Source of the DNA: UBA1738 sp045538755
GTDB taxonomy: Bacteria > Bacillota > Clostridia > UBA1381
Reading direction: 5' to 3'
NCBI GenBank assembly: GCA_045538755.1
Contig: JAZQEC010000017.1
Span: 1-34,775, forward strand
Length of the DNA: 34,775 nt
In this document: in pieces, positions 7,270 through 14,455 of the stretch
Numbering within the stretch: position 1 is the first letter of the stretch
Layout: the number at the start of each line of letters is the position of its first letter
Position numbers and translations under genes: made by a program
The notes under the pieces: generated by a model
Seen by the model: only the letters and a program-made list of their open reading frames with translations
Told to the model about the DNA's origin: nothing
Database searches by the model: none

Positions 7270-8571
7270 TTACAATACATCATTTCTAATAATATCATCA
7301 TATGTTTCTCGTTTAACGATGACTTTCTTTTCATTACCCTTAACTGCAACAATCGGCGGTCGGGGAATGCGGTTATAATTGCTTGCCATTGAGTAGTTAT
7401 ATGCACCTGTTGCTAAGATTGCAAGTATGTCGCCAACTTTAATTTCAGGCATCATGATATTTTCCTGAATTAAATCTCCTGATTCACAGCATTTCCCGGC
7501 AATGGTTACGGGTGCAATCGGTTTTGCTCCTGCATTGTTTGCAACAACTGCCGAGTATTTTGCACCATAAAGGATATATCTTGGGTTATCGCCCATGCCT
7601 CCGTCTATCGAAACATAGGTTCTGACATTTTCAATTTCTTTTACACCGCCTACGGTATATAAAGTGATTCCGGCAGGTGCAACAATGCTGCGTCCCGGTT
7701 CAAATACCAAGTAGGGCAGGTTTATATTTCTTTCCATGGCAACCTCTTTTACTGCTTCAGCTGTCTTTTTGATATATTCTGCAGGAGTAAGAGGGTCGTC
7801 AGTGGAATCGTATTTGATACCAAAGCCACCGCCGAGGTTTAATATTTTAATTTTCAAAGATAGCTTGGCCTTGAGGTCGGCTATAAAATTCATCATAACT
7901 TTTGCAGCTTCACAAAAAGGCTCAAATTCAAAAATCTGAGAACCTATATGACAGTGAACACCATCAACCTGAATATTAGAAAGTGTTGTTGCATACTTAT
8001 GAATTTCAAATGCTTCGCCGTTTTCTAAGGCAACACCGAATTTTGAGTCGATTTGCCCGGTCTTTACAAAGTCATGGGTGTGTGCGTCAATGCCCGGTTT
8101 GATTCTGAATAGAATTTTCTGAATAATGCCTTTTTCTTTTGCAATATCATTCAATAAGTCAAGCTCGTATTTGTTATCAACAACAATATGACCAACTCCG
8201 CAGTGTATAGCAAGTTCTATTTCACTTTGTGTTTTGTTGTTACCATGAAAGAATACCTTGTCCATCGGAAACGCGGCTTTATATAATGTATAAAGCTCAC
8301 CGCCGGAAACAACATCCGCACCTAATCCTTCACTTTCTGCAAGCTTTGCCGTGTACATGGTACAAAGAGCCTTGCTCGCAAACAGGATAAGTCCGTTGCC
8401 GCTGTAATACTTGTCTATGGCTTCTTTATAATCACGGCAGTTTTTTCGCATTAGGTCTTCGTCAAGCACATACAGAGGAGTGCCGTATTCTTTTGCAAGC
8501 TCCACTGTGTCGTGAGTTCCAATGGTTAAGTGATTGTTTTCATTTATTGATAAATTATCTGAGTTAAACAT
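7270..8571 (-). CDS. lysA: Diaminopimelate decarboxylase
   Basis: This 433-residue PLP enzyme carries out the last step of lysine synthesis, decarboxylating meso-diaminopimelate. It shows the PLP lysine in FASKAL, HCHIGSQ, GGGFG, EPGRSIVAPAG, the catalytic Cys in CCESGDL and a C-terminal ATGAYNYSMASNYN. The frame is open farther upstream, but the start at 8571 is chosen because AAAGGA precedes it and family homology begins there. It follows the ANTAR regulator gene by 14 bases and so is probably the last gene of the glnA operon. That places lysine or cell-wall precursor synthesis under nitrogen control. Confidence 0.95.
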   Translation of the reverse strand: MFNSDNLSINENNHLTIGTHDTVELAKEYGTPLYVLDEDLMRKNCRDYKEAIDKYYSGNGLILFASKALCTMYTAKLAESEGLGADVVSGGELYTLYKAAFPMDKVFFHGNNKTQSEIELAIHCGVGHIVVDNKYELDLLNDIAKEKGIIQKILFRIKPGIDAHTHDFVKTGQIDSKFGVALENGEAFEIHKYATTLSNIQVDGVHCHIGSQIFEFEPFCEAAKVMMNFIADLKAKLSLKIKILNLGGGFGIKYDSTDDPLTPAEYIKKTAEAVKEVAMERNINLPYLVFEPGRSIVAPAGITLYTVGGVKEIENVRTYVSIDGGMGDNPRYILYGAKYSAVVANNAGAKPIAPVTIAGKCCESGDLIQENIMMPEIKVGDILAILATGAYNYSMASNYNRIPRPPIVAVKGNEKKVIVKRETYDDIIRNDVL

Positions 8572-8585
8572 GTATTTTCGTCCTT

Positions 8586-9170
8586 TTATGCGTAAGTTTT
8601 TATTATTTCCTCTGCGATTTCTTTTTTTGAAACACATCTGTCCATAGCCTGTTTTTCTATATAACGATGTGCATCCGTTTCAGTCATTTTCAGTTCGGTA
8701 ATAAGTAACCACTTTGCTCTGTTTACTATACGGATTTCCTGCATTTTTTCTTCAAGTGACAGAGTTTTCTTTTCAAGCTTTTTCAATCGTTCTCTCGTGG
8801 TAGCCATCCAGTCAAGAGCAGTGCTGACAATTGGCTTGGATGTTGGCTTTGACAAAAGATATACGCCGTGAGAAGATACTTTGTCATAAAAAGAATGATA
8901 AAGCTCGCTTCTGACCATAATCATAACAACCGATTTTTTGTTGTTGCAAACATCAATGGAAAATCGTATACCGTCTTCATCGGGAAGAGGAGAGTTTATA
9001 ATTATAAAATCAAATTCCCGTTCTATCAATGCACGCTTTGCAGCACTGATACTCGCTGCAAAATGCACGGGATGGTATCTGTAATCGGGTAACAATTCTG
9101 AAACGGAGGTGTTGAATTTTTCAGCAGCAGATATAAATAGTACGCTGTATACTTGCTCTTTAAAATCCAT
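8586..9170 (-). CDS. ANTAR-domain antitermination regulator with pseudo-receiver
   Basis: The protein has 194 residues. The N-terminal receiver-like domain (about 8-115) lacks the phosphoacceptor: the usual Asp is Asn59 in FIIINSPLPDEDG, and the acidic pair near the N-terminus is also missing. A linker coiled coil (about 123-140) leads to an RNA-binding ANTAR domain with AKWLLITELKMTETDAHRYIEKQAMD. ANTAR proteins bind twin-hairpin leaders and prevent termination. A glnA-linked ANTAR protein, NitR, is known in Clostridium. AAGGAGGT precedes the start. It lies 30 bases after glnA, so it probably controls this operon independently of phosphorylation. Confidence 0.9.
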   Translation of the reverse strand: MDFKEQVYSVLFISAAEKFNTSVSELLPDYRYHPVHFAASISAAKRALIEREFDFIIINSPLPDEDGIRFSIDVCNNKKSVVMIMVRSELYHSFYDKVSSHGVYLLSKPTSKPIVSTALDWMATTRERLKKLEKKTLSLEEKMQEIRIVNRAKWLLITELKMTETDAHRYIEKQAMDRCVSKKEIAEEIIKTYA

Positions 9171-9200
9171 TTAAATTACCTCCTTCACTAAAATTTCATG

Positions 9201-10409
9201 TTACTTGCAGTAGATGTTAATAATTGATTCCGGCAGATGCTTTTTTATAAACTCGCTTTTTTGTGCCAGTGCCTTTGCTTCTTCTAAGGTATCGGGAAGC
9301 TCCTTGTACTGTCTTGCGGTTGTTTTATCTGTTTTAAAGAAGTTTATTTCGGCAGCAGGTGGCAGGTCAAGTTTGTTTTCAATTCCGTATAGACCTGCAT
9401 AAATAAGCAGTGCATATGCCAGGTAAGGATTAGTTGTCGGATCTGGTGAACGAAGCTCTGCACGTTTGTATTCACCGCTTGCTGCAGGAATACGGATTAG
9501 CTGCGAACGGTTTTCGCCCGACCACGAAATGTATTTTGGAGCTTTGGATTGACCAAATCTCAAATAAGACTCTTTCACCGGATTTAAAAATACCGTAAGC
9601 TCCTGAATATACTCCATTATTCCGGCAAGCATCTGTGGCAACAAGATATGATTATTATCATTTTTAACTGACATATTTATGTGCAGTCCATTGCCGGCTT
9701 TATCGGCAATAGGTTTTGGAGAAAAGTCAGCATACAGTCCGTTTCTTCGTGCTATGGTCTTAACAATTACCTGAAAAGCCATAGCATCATCGGCCGCAGT
9801 CAGAGGATCGGAATAGCGGAAATCAATTTCATTTTGTCCCGGTCCTTCTTCGTGATGAGAACTTTCCGGATGAATGCCCATCATTTCCATACCAAGACAG
9901 ATTTCACGGCGAATGTTTTCGCATCTGTCCTCCGGTACCATATCCATATAGCTTGCGTTGTCATATGGTTCCTTGGTTGGATTACCTTTTTCATCAAGCT
10001 TAAAAAGATAAAATTCAAGCTCTGAACCGAAGGAAAACTCAACACCTGATTTATTTGCATCTGCAATAGCTTTTTTTAATATGTTTCGAGTGTCATATTC
10101 GCAAATTTCTCCGTTTGGTTTTGTAATGGTACAGAACATACGGATAGCACGACCATTTTCAGGACGCCACGGAATTTGTGCAAGTGTTTCGGGGTCTGGG
10201 CGTAAGAATAAATCCGAGTGCGCTTCATCACCGAATCCGCCGACGGAAGAAGCATCAAAAGCGATTCCATATTCAAAAGCACGAGAAAGCTCGCCGGGCA
10301 TTATGGATATACTTTTTTGTCTGCCGTAGACATCGCAAAAGACAAGGCGTATAAAATTTATATCCTCCTCATTAACATATTGAATAACTTCTTGTGCTGA
10401 ATACTTCAT
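9201..10409 (-). CDS. glnA: Glutamine synthetase, type I, short form
   Basis: The 402 residues make glutamine from glutamate, ammonia and ATP. GSI motifs are present in order: FGSELEFYLF (metal-binding Glu), the HHEEGPGQNEIDFRY block, GNGLHINMS and the AELRSPDPTTNPYLAYA block. The Tyr that is adenylylated in GSI-beta enzymes is absent (the region reads NKLDLPP), so control by adenylyltransferase is unlikely. The length is below the common 440-470. It sits 17 bases after the GXGXG gene, with a good AGGAAAGGA site, and before the ANTAR gene. Together these look like a nitrogen-assimilation operon. Confidence 0.95.
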   Translation of the reverse strand: MKYSAQEVIQYVNEEDINFIRLVFCDVYGRQKSISIMPGELSRAFEYGIAFDASSVGGFGDEAHSDLFLRPDPETLAQIPWRPENGRAIRMFCTITKPNGEICEYDTRNILKKAIADANKSGVEFSFGSELEFYLFKLDEKGNPTKEPYDNASYMDMVPEDRCENIRREICLGMEMMGIHPESSHHEEGPGQNEIDFRYSDPLTAADDAMAFQVIVKTIARRNGLYADFSPKPIADKAGNGLHINMSVKNDNNHILLPQMLAGIMEYIQELTVFLNPVKESYLRFGQSKAPKYISWSGENRSQLIRIPAASGEYKRAELRSPDPTTNPYLAYALLIYAGLYGIENKLDLPPAAEINFFKTDKTTARQYKELPDTLEEAKALAQKSEFIKKHLPESIINIYCK

Positions 10410-10426
10410 AACTCAACATTCCTTTC

Positions 10427-11146
10427 CTAATTCGCAACATACATCTGCTTATATGGATTTTTACTGTCAGGTGTAATGAGCGTAAAATCAGAATTTAAAA
10501 TTTCACTTTCGTCATATCCGAAATATTTGCAGAATTCTTTTATATATTCTTTGATATCCTGCAAATCCTTATCGGTAGCACATCGTGCGTGAACCTGGCT
10601 TGGGAACCTGATTCCGGTGCAGGAGGAGCGGAGAAACATTTTGCCGCCGTGCATTCCTGTTCCGGGAAAGTTGCTGACAATAGGTTTTTCATCATCGGTA
10701 AGACCGAGAACGATTATTGTGCCGCCTGCCTGATATTCGCCTAAAAAGCTTCCTGCTTTGCCGCCGATAACGAGTGCCGGTTGTTTTTCTTTATAAGCCT
10801 TCATATGAATTCCTGCACGGTATCCTGCGTTGCCTTTTACAAATATTTTTCCGCCACGCATTGCGTAGCCTGCGGCATCACCGATATTTCCGTGAACTAT
10901 GATTTCACCGTCATTCATTGTATCACCGACTGCATCTTGTGCATTACCCATAACTTCAATGGTTGCACCGTTAAGATATGCACCGAGTGCATTTCCGGGG
11001 ATGCCGTTTATGGTAATCTTTTTGTCTGACAATCCGGATGCAATGAATCGCTGACCGAGGCATGAAGAAATTTCGCACTCAGCTCCTGCTGATCGTAAAG
11101 CTTCATTTAAATTCTTAAAATCGACATTTTTTGCATTTATATTCAT
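10427..11146 (-). CDS. GXGXG-motif glutamate synthase domain protein (GltB C-terminal type)
   Basis: This 239-residue stand-alone version of the C-terminal beta-helix of glutamate synthase has a run of G-N/G-x-x-G-x-x-x-x-G turns, for example GNAQDAVGDTMNDGE, GNIGDAAGYAMRGGK and GNAGYRAGIHM. In split glutamate synthases this subunit works with separate amidotransferase and synthase subunits. The upstream neighbour on the same strand ends one base before this gene and is truncated at about 11300. No synthase-domain gene is visible, so whether the complex is complete is unknown. Confidence 0.85.
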   Translation of the reverse strand: MNINAKNVDFKNLNEALRSAGAECEISSCLGQRFIASGLSDKKITINGIPGNALGAYLNGATIEVMGNAQDAVGDTMNDGEIIVHGNIGDAAGYAMRGGKIFVKGNAGYRAGIHMKAYKEKQPALVIGGKAGSFLGEYQAGGTIIVLGLTDDEKPIVSNFPGTGMHGGKMFLRSSCTGIRFPSQVHARCATDKDLQDIKEYIKEFCKYFGYDESEILNSDFTLITPDSKNPYKQMYVAN

Positions 11147-11147
11147 A

Positions 11148-11310
11148 TTATATCACACCTCCGAGTTTTTTTCTACGGATTTCAGGAAAAAACATCGCAA
11201 GTGACGGATTTTTTTTGAGCATATCCATATTTATTGTGTCAAGTGACGTCTTTTCTCTTACAAGTGAAGTATATATTCCGGCACGATTTACATCACCGAT
11301 AATAATACAC
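11148..11310 (-). pseudogene. 5'-truncated gene of the nitrogen operon, probable glutamine amidotransferase-type subunit
   Basis: Only the C-terminal 45-50 residues look genuine: GDVNRAGIYTSLVREKTSLD, then NMDMLKKNPSLAMFFPEIRR and KKLGGVI. Upstream of about 11300 the frame runs antisense through the histidine kinase gene, so the real N-terminal part is missing. Its stop lies one base from the GXGXG start, as expected inside the operon. From operon context it may be the class II amidotransferase subunit of a split glutamate synthase, but I could not confirm that from so short a tail. The loss would also remove the operon promoter and leader. Confidence 0.65.
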
Positions 11311-12008
11311 TTAATAAAATGCTTGATAAAATCGAAAACCTTATTAAGCAGGAAAAACAATTTACATCGGATGCATCGCACGAACTGAGAACTCCTATCA
11401 GCGTTATTCTTGCACAAGGTGAATACCTTTTAGATATTGCAAAGGATGAAAAAGAAAAAGAACTTGCACAGATAATCGTGGATAAATCAAAGCAGGTTTC
11501 AAAACTTGTGTCAAGACTTTTACTTCTTGCGAGAATTGACCAAAAAAGACAGAAGTTCAACAAAGAAAAGGTTGACCTTGGTGTTATTATCGATGTTGCT
11601 ATTGACAGTATGAAAGAATTGGCAGCACAGAAAGAAATTCTGCTTTTTGCAAATGTGCCTGAAGGCACATTTGTAGATGCAGATGAATCCTTGCTCCTTT
11701 CAGTAATTACCAACCTTATCAGTAACGGAATTAAGTATGGTAATGAATCAGGTCATGTATCTGTATCAGCATCAAAGAACGGTGATAAAACAGAAATCAT
11801 TGTTGCGGATAATGGCGTAGGAATATCAGAAGAACACATTGATAAGATATGGACTCGGTTCTATCGTGTCGATGATGTGCGCAATGATGAATACGGCAGC
11901 AACGGTTTAGGTCTTGCAATGGTAAAAAGTATAATTGAACTTCACGGTGGAGAAATTACTGTAAAAAGTAGTATAGGTCATGGTACAGAGTTCAGAATTG
12001 TATTATAG
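11298..12008 (+). pseudogene. Histidine kinase lacking its sensor half
   Basis: The frame is open from about 11283 and reads like kinase from NNTLNKMLDKIE onward, the usual HAMP-to-HisKA linker. An internal ATG is at 11319 but has no ribosome binding site. Intact domains are HisKA with the phospho-acceptor in SDASHELRTP, and the ATPase domain with N box LSVITNLISNGIKYG, G1 ADNGVGI, F box FYRVD and G2 GSNGLGLAMVKS. The membrane sensor segment and the partner response regulator are missing, because the upstream DNA belongs to the minus-strand nitrogen operon. It is therefore a 3' fragment at a rearrangement junction, probably not expressed normally. Confidence 0.8.
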
Positions 12009-12048
12009 GGATAGACATATAAAATATGGTATGCCAAACAAAGAAAAG

Positions 12049-12091
12049 CGGAATCGAGAAATTGGACAATCTCGTTTCCGTTTGTTTTTTT
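12049..12091 (+). terminator. Intrinsic terminator after the kinase fragment
   Basis: CGGAATCGAGA (12049-12059) pairs with TCTCGTTTCCG (12070-12080) with one mismatch and is followed by TTTGTTTTTTT. Its 3' arm and T tract are shared with the terminator ahead of the IS30-type element at 21411. Confidence 0.85.
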
Positions 12092-12380
12092 ATTAACCTA
12101 ATTTCTGTTTACAACATGAAATGCAAGTTCCCACCTGCTTGTATTTTCGTGTGTTGTATAAATGTATCCACCAAAATTGAGTTGGAAAGGAATGTGACAT
12201 TTATGTCTGCGCGTTGCATAGGCTCTTTTTTTGCACTTAGCCTTTTTAAGTTAGCCCTTTTTCAAGCACCTTTTGTTTTGGCTTAATTGTAAAGTGAAAT
12301 GCAATACATGTTTATGTGTTTTATAATTTTGAGTGTACGAATTATAGATGCAAGCAGGTGTTGCATTTTGGTTTACAAAA
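12071..12380 (+). mobile_element. Deleted, MITE-like copy of the IS30-family element
   Basis: Bases 12071-12207 align without gaps to 21437-21573, the left end of the intact element up to its start codon, at roughly nine-tenths identity by eye. The right side ends in GCATTTTGGTTTACAA (12363-12378), identical to 22911-22926. Near the ends CACCTGCTTG (12132-12141) and CAAGCAGGTG (12351-12360) form an inverted repeat. The transposase gene is replaced by about 135 bases of unrelated AT-rich DNA. A 27-codon hydrophobic ORF follows the retained ribosome binding site (12203-12286), with no evidence that it matters. The exact outer ends are not certain. Confidence 0.75.
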
Positions 12381-12415
12381 ACTTATTGTTAATGTACTGA
12401 AATTTCTCAAATCCG

Positions 12416-12444
12416 TTGACAAGACAAGAAAAATGTGGTAATAT
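12416..12444 (+). promoter_or_regulatory. Promoter of tetR
   Basis: TTGACA (12416-12421), a 17-base spacer and TAATAT (12439-12444), with TG at 12436-12437. The first operator palindrome begins four bases after the -10, so a bound repressor would cover the start site. Confidence 0.85.
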
Positions 12445-12447
12445 ATA

Positions 12448-12468
12448 TTCAGCACTGTGTGTGCTGAA
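12448..12468 (+). promoter_or_regulatory. Operator palindrome 1 (tetR promoter)
   Basis: TTCAGCAC (12448-12455) and GTGCTGAA (12461-12468) form a perfect inverted repeat around TGTGT. The same half-site occurs twice upstream of fabH. It probably serves tetR autoregulation. Confidence 0.8.
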
Positions 12469-12483
12469 CAAGGAGGTGCTCCT

Positions 12484-13062
12484 ATGGCAAACACAAATGA
12501 AGAGTTGATTGTTGATGAAATGTCGCAGAAAATAATTGATGTTGCGTCATATCTTGCCACAACTGAAGGGGCGCACAATGTTAATGTCCGCAAGATATTA
12601 AATCATTTAGGAATAACAAACAGAGTTTTTTATAACCGCTTTCACAATATTGAAGAAGTGCTTAATATAATTTCTGAAAACTCTATTTTAGAAGTAAGGA
12701 AAAGTTTGAAATTCCACTTTGATGAAAATAAGGACTTTTTTGAGCAGATAATGGATGAGGTTGAAAAGACACTTATTATTTCTTATGAAACAAGAATGAA
12801 TTTTGCACATTATGTTTTTGAAAATGATTCTGTCTCTGAAAGTAATTACAAATGGTGGACAGAAGAAATCACAAAAATCCTCAATTATGCTATGGAAAAG
12901 GGACTTATCGTAAAAGTCGATCCTGATATGACAAGTTATGCTATTTGGTGTTTTATCAGAGGATTTAATACAGATGCAATCGGAAGAAAACTGCCATTGC
13001 AAGAAGCACTTAAAAGATACAGATATGGATTCCAATTCATTTTAAATGGACTAAAAGCTTAA
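12484..13062 (+). CDS. TetR-family regulator, probable fatty-acid operon repressor
   Basis: This 192-residue protein has an N-terminal helix-turn-helix (about residues 20-60; NVNVRKILNHLGITNRVFYNRF, the last part being the recognition helix) and an all-helical ligand-binding half. The start at 12484 is chosen because AGGAGG lies eight bases upstream. A GTG at 12457 is in frame but lies inside the operator. The gene precedes the whole fab operon, and three copies of one palindrome lie at its own promoter and upstream of fabH. It is therefore the likely repressor, in place of FapR or FabT. The ligand is unknown; an acyl-CoA or acyl-ACP is a guess. Confidence 0.85.
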   Translation: MANTNEELIVDEMSQKIIDVASYLATTEGAHNVNVRKILNHLGITNRVFYNRFHNIEEVLNIISENSILEVRKSLKFHFDENKDFFEQIMDEVEKTLIISYETRMNFAHYVFENDSVSESNYKWWTEEITKILNYAMEKGLIVKVDPDMTSYAIWCFIRGFNTDAIGRKLPLQEALKRYRYGFQFILNGLKA

Positions 13063-13075
13063 TATGAAATTTTTA

Positions 13076-13097
13076 AGCAGAGAGAAAATCTCTGTTT
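13076..13097 (+). other. Hairpin after tetR
   Basis: AGCAGAGA and TCTCTGTT pair around GAAAA, but an A tract, not a T tract, follows. It is a weak terminator at best on this strand. Confidence 0.45.
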
Positions 13098-13101
13098 AAA
13101 A

Positions 13102-13130
13102 AATATTCAGCACACTGTGTGCTGAATATT
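13102..13130 (+). promoter_or_regulatory. Operator palindrome 2 (fabH promoter region)
   Basis: A perfect 29-base palindrome has arms of 14 bases (AATATTCAGCACAC and its complement) around a central T at 13116. It contains the same TTCAGCAC half-site as operator 1. A possible -10, TAAAAT, follows at 13132-13137, but no good -35 is visible, so the fabH promoter is not assigned. Confidence 0.85.
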
Positions 13131-13141
13131 GTAAAATCGTG

Positions 13142-13163
13142 TCGGGAATTGTTGAATTCCCGA
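13142..13163 (+). other. Hairpin between operators 2 and 3
   Basis: TCGGGAATT and AATTCCCGA form a perfect 9-bp stem with a GTTG loop, followed by a run of A. It may be an mRNA leader structure of the fab transcript. Confidence 0.6.
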
Positions 13164-13174
13164 AAAAAACTTAC

Positions 13175-13189
13175 AGCACACAGTGTGCT
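13175..13189 (+). promoter_or_regulatory. Operator palindrome 3 (fabH leader)
   Basis: AGCACAC and GTGTGCT are arranged around a central A, the core of operators 1 and 2. Its centre lies 66 bases from that of operator 2, immediately before the fabH ribosome binding site. Confidence 0.75.
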
Positions 13190-13208
13190 AAAGAAAGGAT
13201 GTACTTCA

Positions 13209-14162
13209 ATGTCTATAAAAATTCTCGGTACAGGAGCATATGTTCCGGAAAAGATTGTTACTAATGATGATTTATCTAAAATGGTAGATACTTCTGATGA
13301 ATGGATAATGCAACGTGTTGGTGTAAAAGAAAGACATGTTTCGGTTACTGAAACAGCCGCAGATTTTGCAATCCATGCCGCAGAGCAAGCACTTGCTTCG
13401 GCAGGAATTACAGGTTCAGAGATTGATTTGATTGTTGCTGCGACAATTTCTTCTGAAACTCTATGTCCTACTGTTGCAGGGATGGTTCAAAAGGCTATTG
13501 GAGCAAATTGTCCTGCATTTGATGTAAATTCAGCATGTAGTGGTTTTTTATTTGCGTTAGATACTGCTGTTTCATACATAATGCGTGGGAATGTAAAAAA
13601 AGCATTGGTTATAGGAAGCGAAAGACTTTCAAAGCTTGTTGATTGGAAAGATAGAGGAACTTGCGTGATTTTTGGTGACGGTGCAGGTGCATTCGTTATT
13701 GAACCGGGTGATGGGTATCTTTCTTCTATGCTTTACACAAGCGGTGGAAATGAAGTAATAGAAATTCCGGCATTTTCAGGCAGTTCACCTTTTTATGAAG
13801 GCGAAATCAAACATCCATATATATTTATGGATGGTCAGGAAACTTTCAAATTTGCAGTAAGTAAGATTGTTGAAGATATTAAGAAAGTAACATCCGATGC
13901 AGGTCTCGAACTTTCGGATATTGATTACATAGTAACCCATCAGGCAAATATCAGAATTATAGAATATGCTGCAAAGCGTCTTAAAATGCCTATAGAAAAA
14001 TTTATTGTTAACATTGAAAAATATGGTAACACTTCATCAGCAAGCGTGGCAATAGCTTTTGATGAACTAGTAAAATCAGGGAAACTTAAAAAAGGTGACA
14101 ATATAGTAATGTCAGCCTTTGGCGGCGGTTTATCTAGTGCCGCTTGCGTTATTAAGTGGTAA
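13209..14162 (+). CDS. fabH: 3-oxoacyl-ACP synthase III (KAS III)
   Basis: The 317-residue enzyme starts fatty-acid synthesis by condensing acetyl-CoA or a branched acyl-CoA with malonyl-ACP. The triad is visible: Cys110 in VNSACSGFLFAL, His244 in VTHQANIRII and Asn274 in EKYGNTSSAS. The start at 13209 is chosen because family homology begins there (MSIKILGTGAYVPE) and AAAGGA precedes it; the frame is open farther upstream through operator 3. It is the first biosynthetic gene of the operon. Confidence 0.95.
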   Translation: MSIKILGTGAYVPEKIVTNDDLSKMVDTSDEWIMQRVGVKERHVSVTETAADFAIHAAEQALASAGITGSEIDLIVAATISSETLCPTVAGMVQKAIGANCPAFDVNSACSGFLFALDTAVSYIMRGNVKKALVIGSERLSKLVDWKDRGTCVIFGDGAGAFVIEPGDGYLSSMLYTSGGNEVIEIPAFSGSSPFYEGEIKHPYIFMDGQETFKFAVSKIVEDIKKVTSDAGLELSDIDYIVTHQANIRIIEYAAKRLKMPIEKFIVNIEKYGNTSSASVAIAFDELVKSGKLKKGDNIVMSAFGGGLSSAACVIKW

Positions 14163-14214
14163 AAAATTAATTTAATTAATTTTTATATTTATTTTATTTT
14201 AGGAGGAACTAACT

Positions 14215-14436
14215 ATGACACTCGAAAAGGTAAAGGAATTATTGGCAGAACATCTTGAAATGGATGTAGCAGAAATCTCAGAGGCAACAACATTTGAAGA
14301 CCTCGGCGTTGATTCTCTTGATGCAGTTGAAATCATGATGGAAATGGAAGACGAATTCGGCGTTGAAATCAAACCCGCTGAAGCAGGCAAAAGCGTTAAG
14401 GAATTGGTTGCATACATCGATTCTAAAAAGGCGTAA
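14215..14436 (+). CDS. acpP: Acyl carrier protein
   Basis: A 73-residue acidic helical protein with the phosphopantetheine attachment serine in LGVDSLDAVEIMMEMEDEFG. It carries the growing acyl chain between the Fab enzymes of this operon. AGGAGG is well spaced before the ATG. The 52-base gap after fabH is entirely A/T-rich and can form a weak A/T-only stem, possibly tuning the high ACP expression that is usually needed. Confidence 0.95.
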   Translation: MTLEKVKELLAEHLEMDVAEISEATTFEDLGVDSLDAVEIMMEMEDEFGVEIKPAEAGKSVKELVAYIDSKKA

Positions 14437-14455
14437 GAAAAAGGAGCGTGGAGTA

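Noticed and set aside
11288..11713. Minus-strand frame of 141 codons opposite the histidine kinase fragment
   Set aside because: It is rich in Ser, Phe and Ile as typical antisense products are, lacks a ribosome binding site and overlaps a clear HisKA/ATPase domain.
12203..12286. 27-codon hydrophobic ORF in the IS remnant
   Set aside because: It has the retained transposase ribosome site but no recognisable similarity. It most likely arises because the deletion kept the start codon.
13100..13165. A defined sigma-A promoter for fabH
   Set aside because: A TAAAAT is present at 13132, but no acceptable -35 lies at the right distance, so the promoter position was left open.
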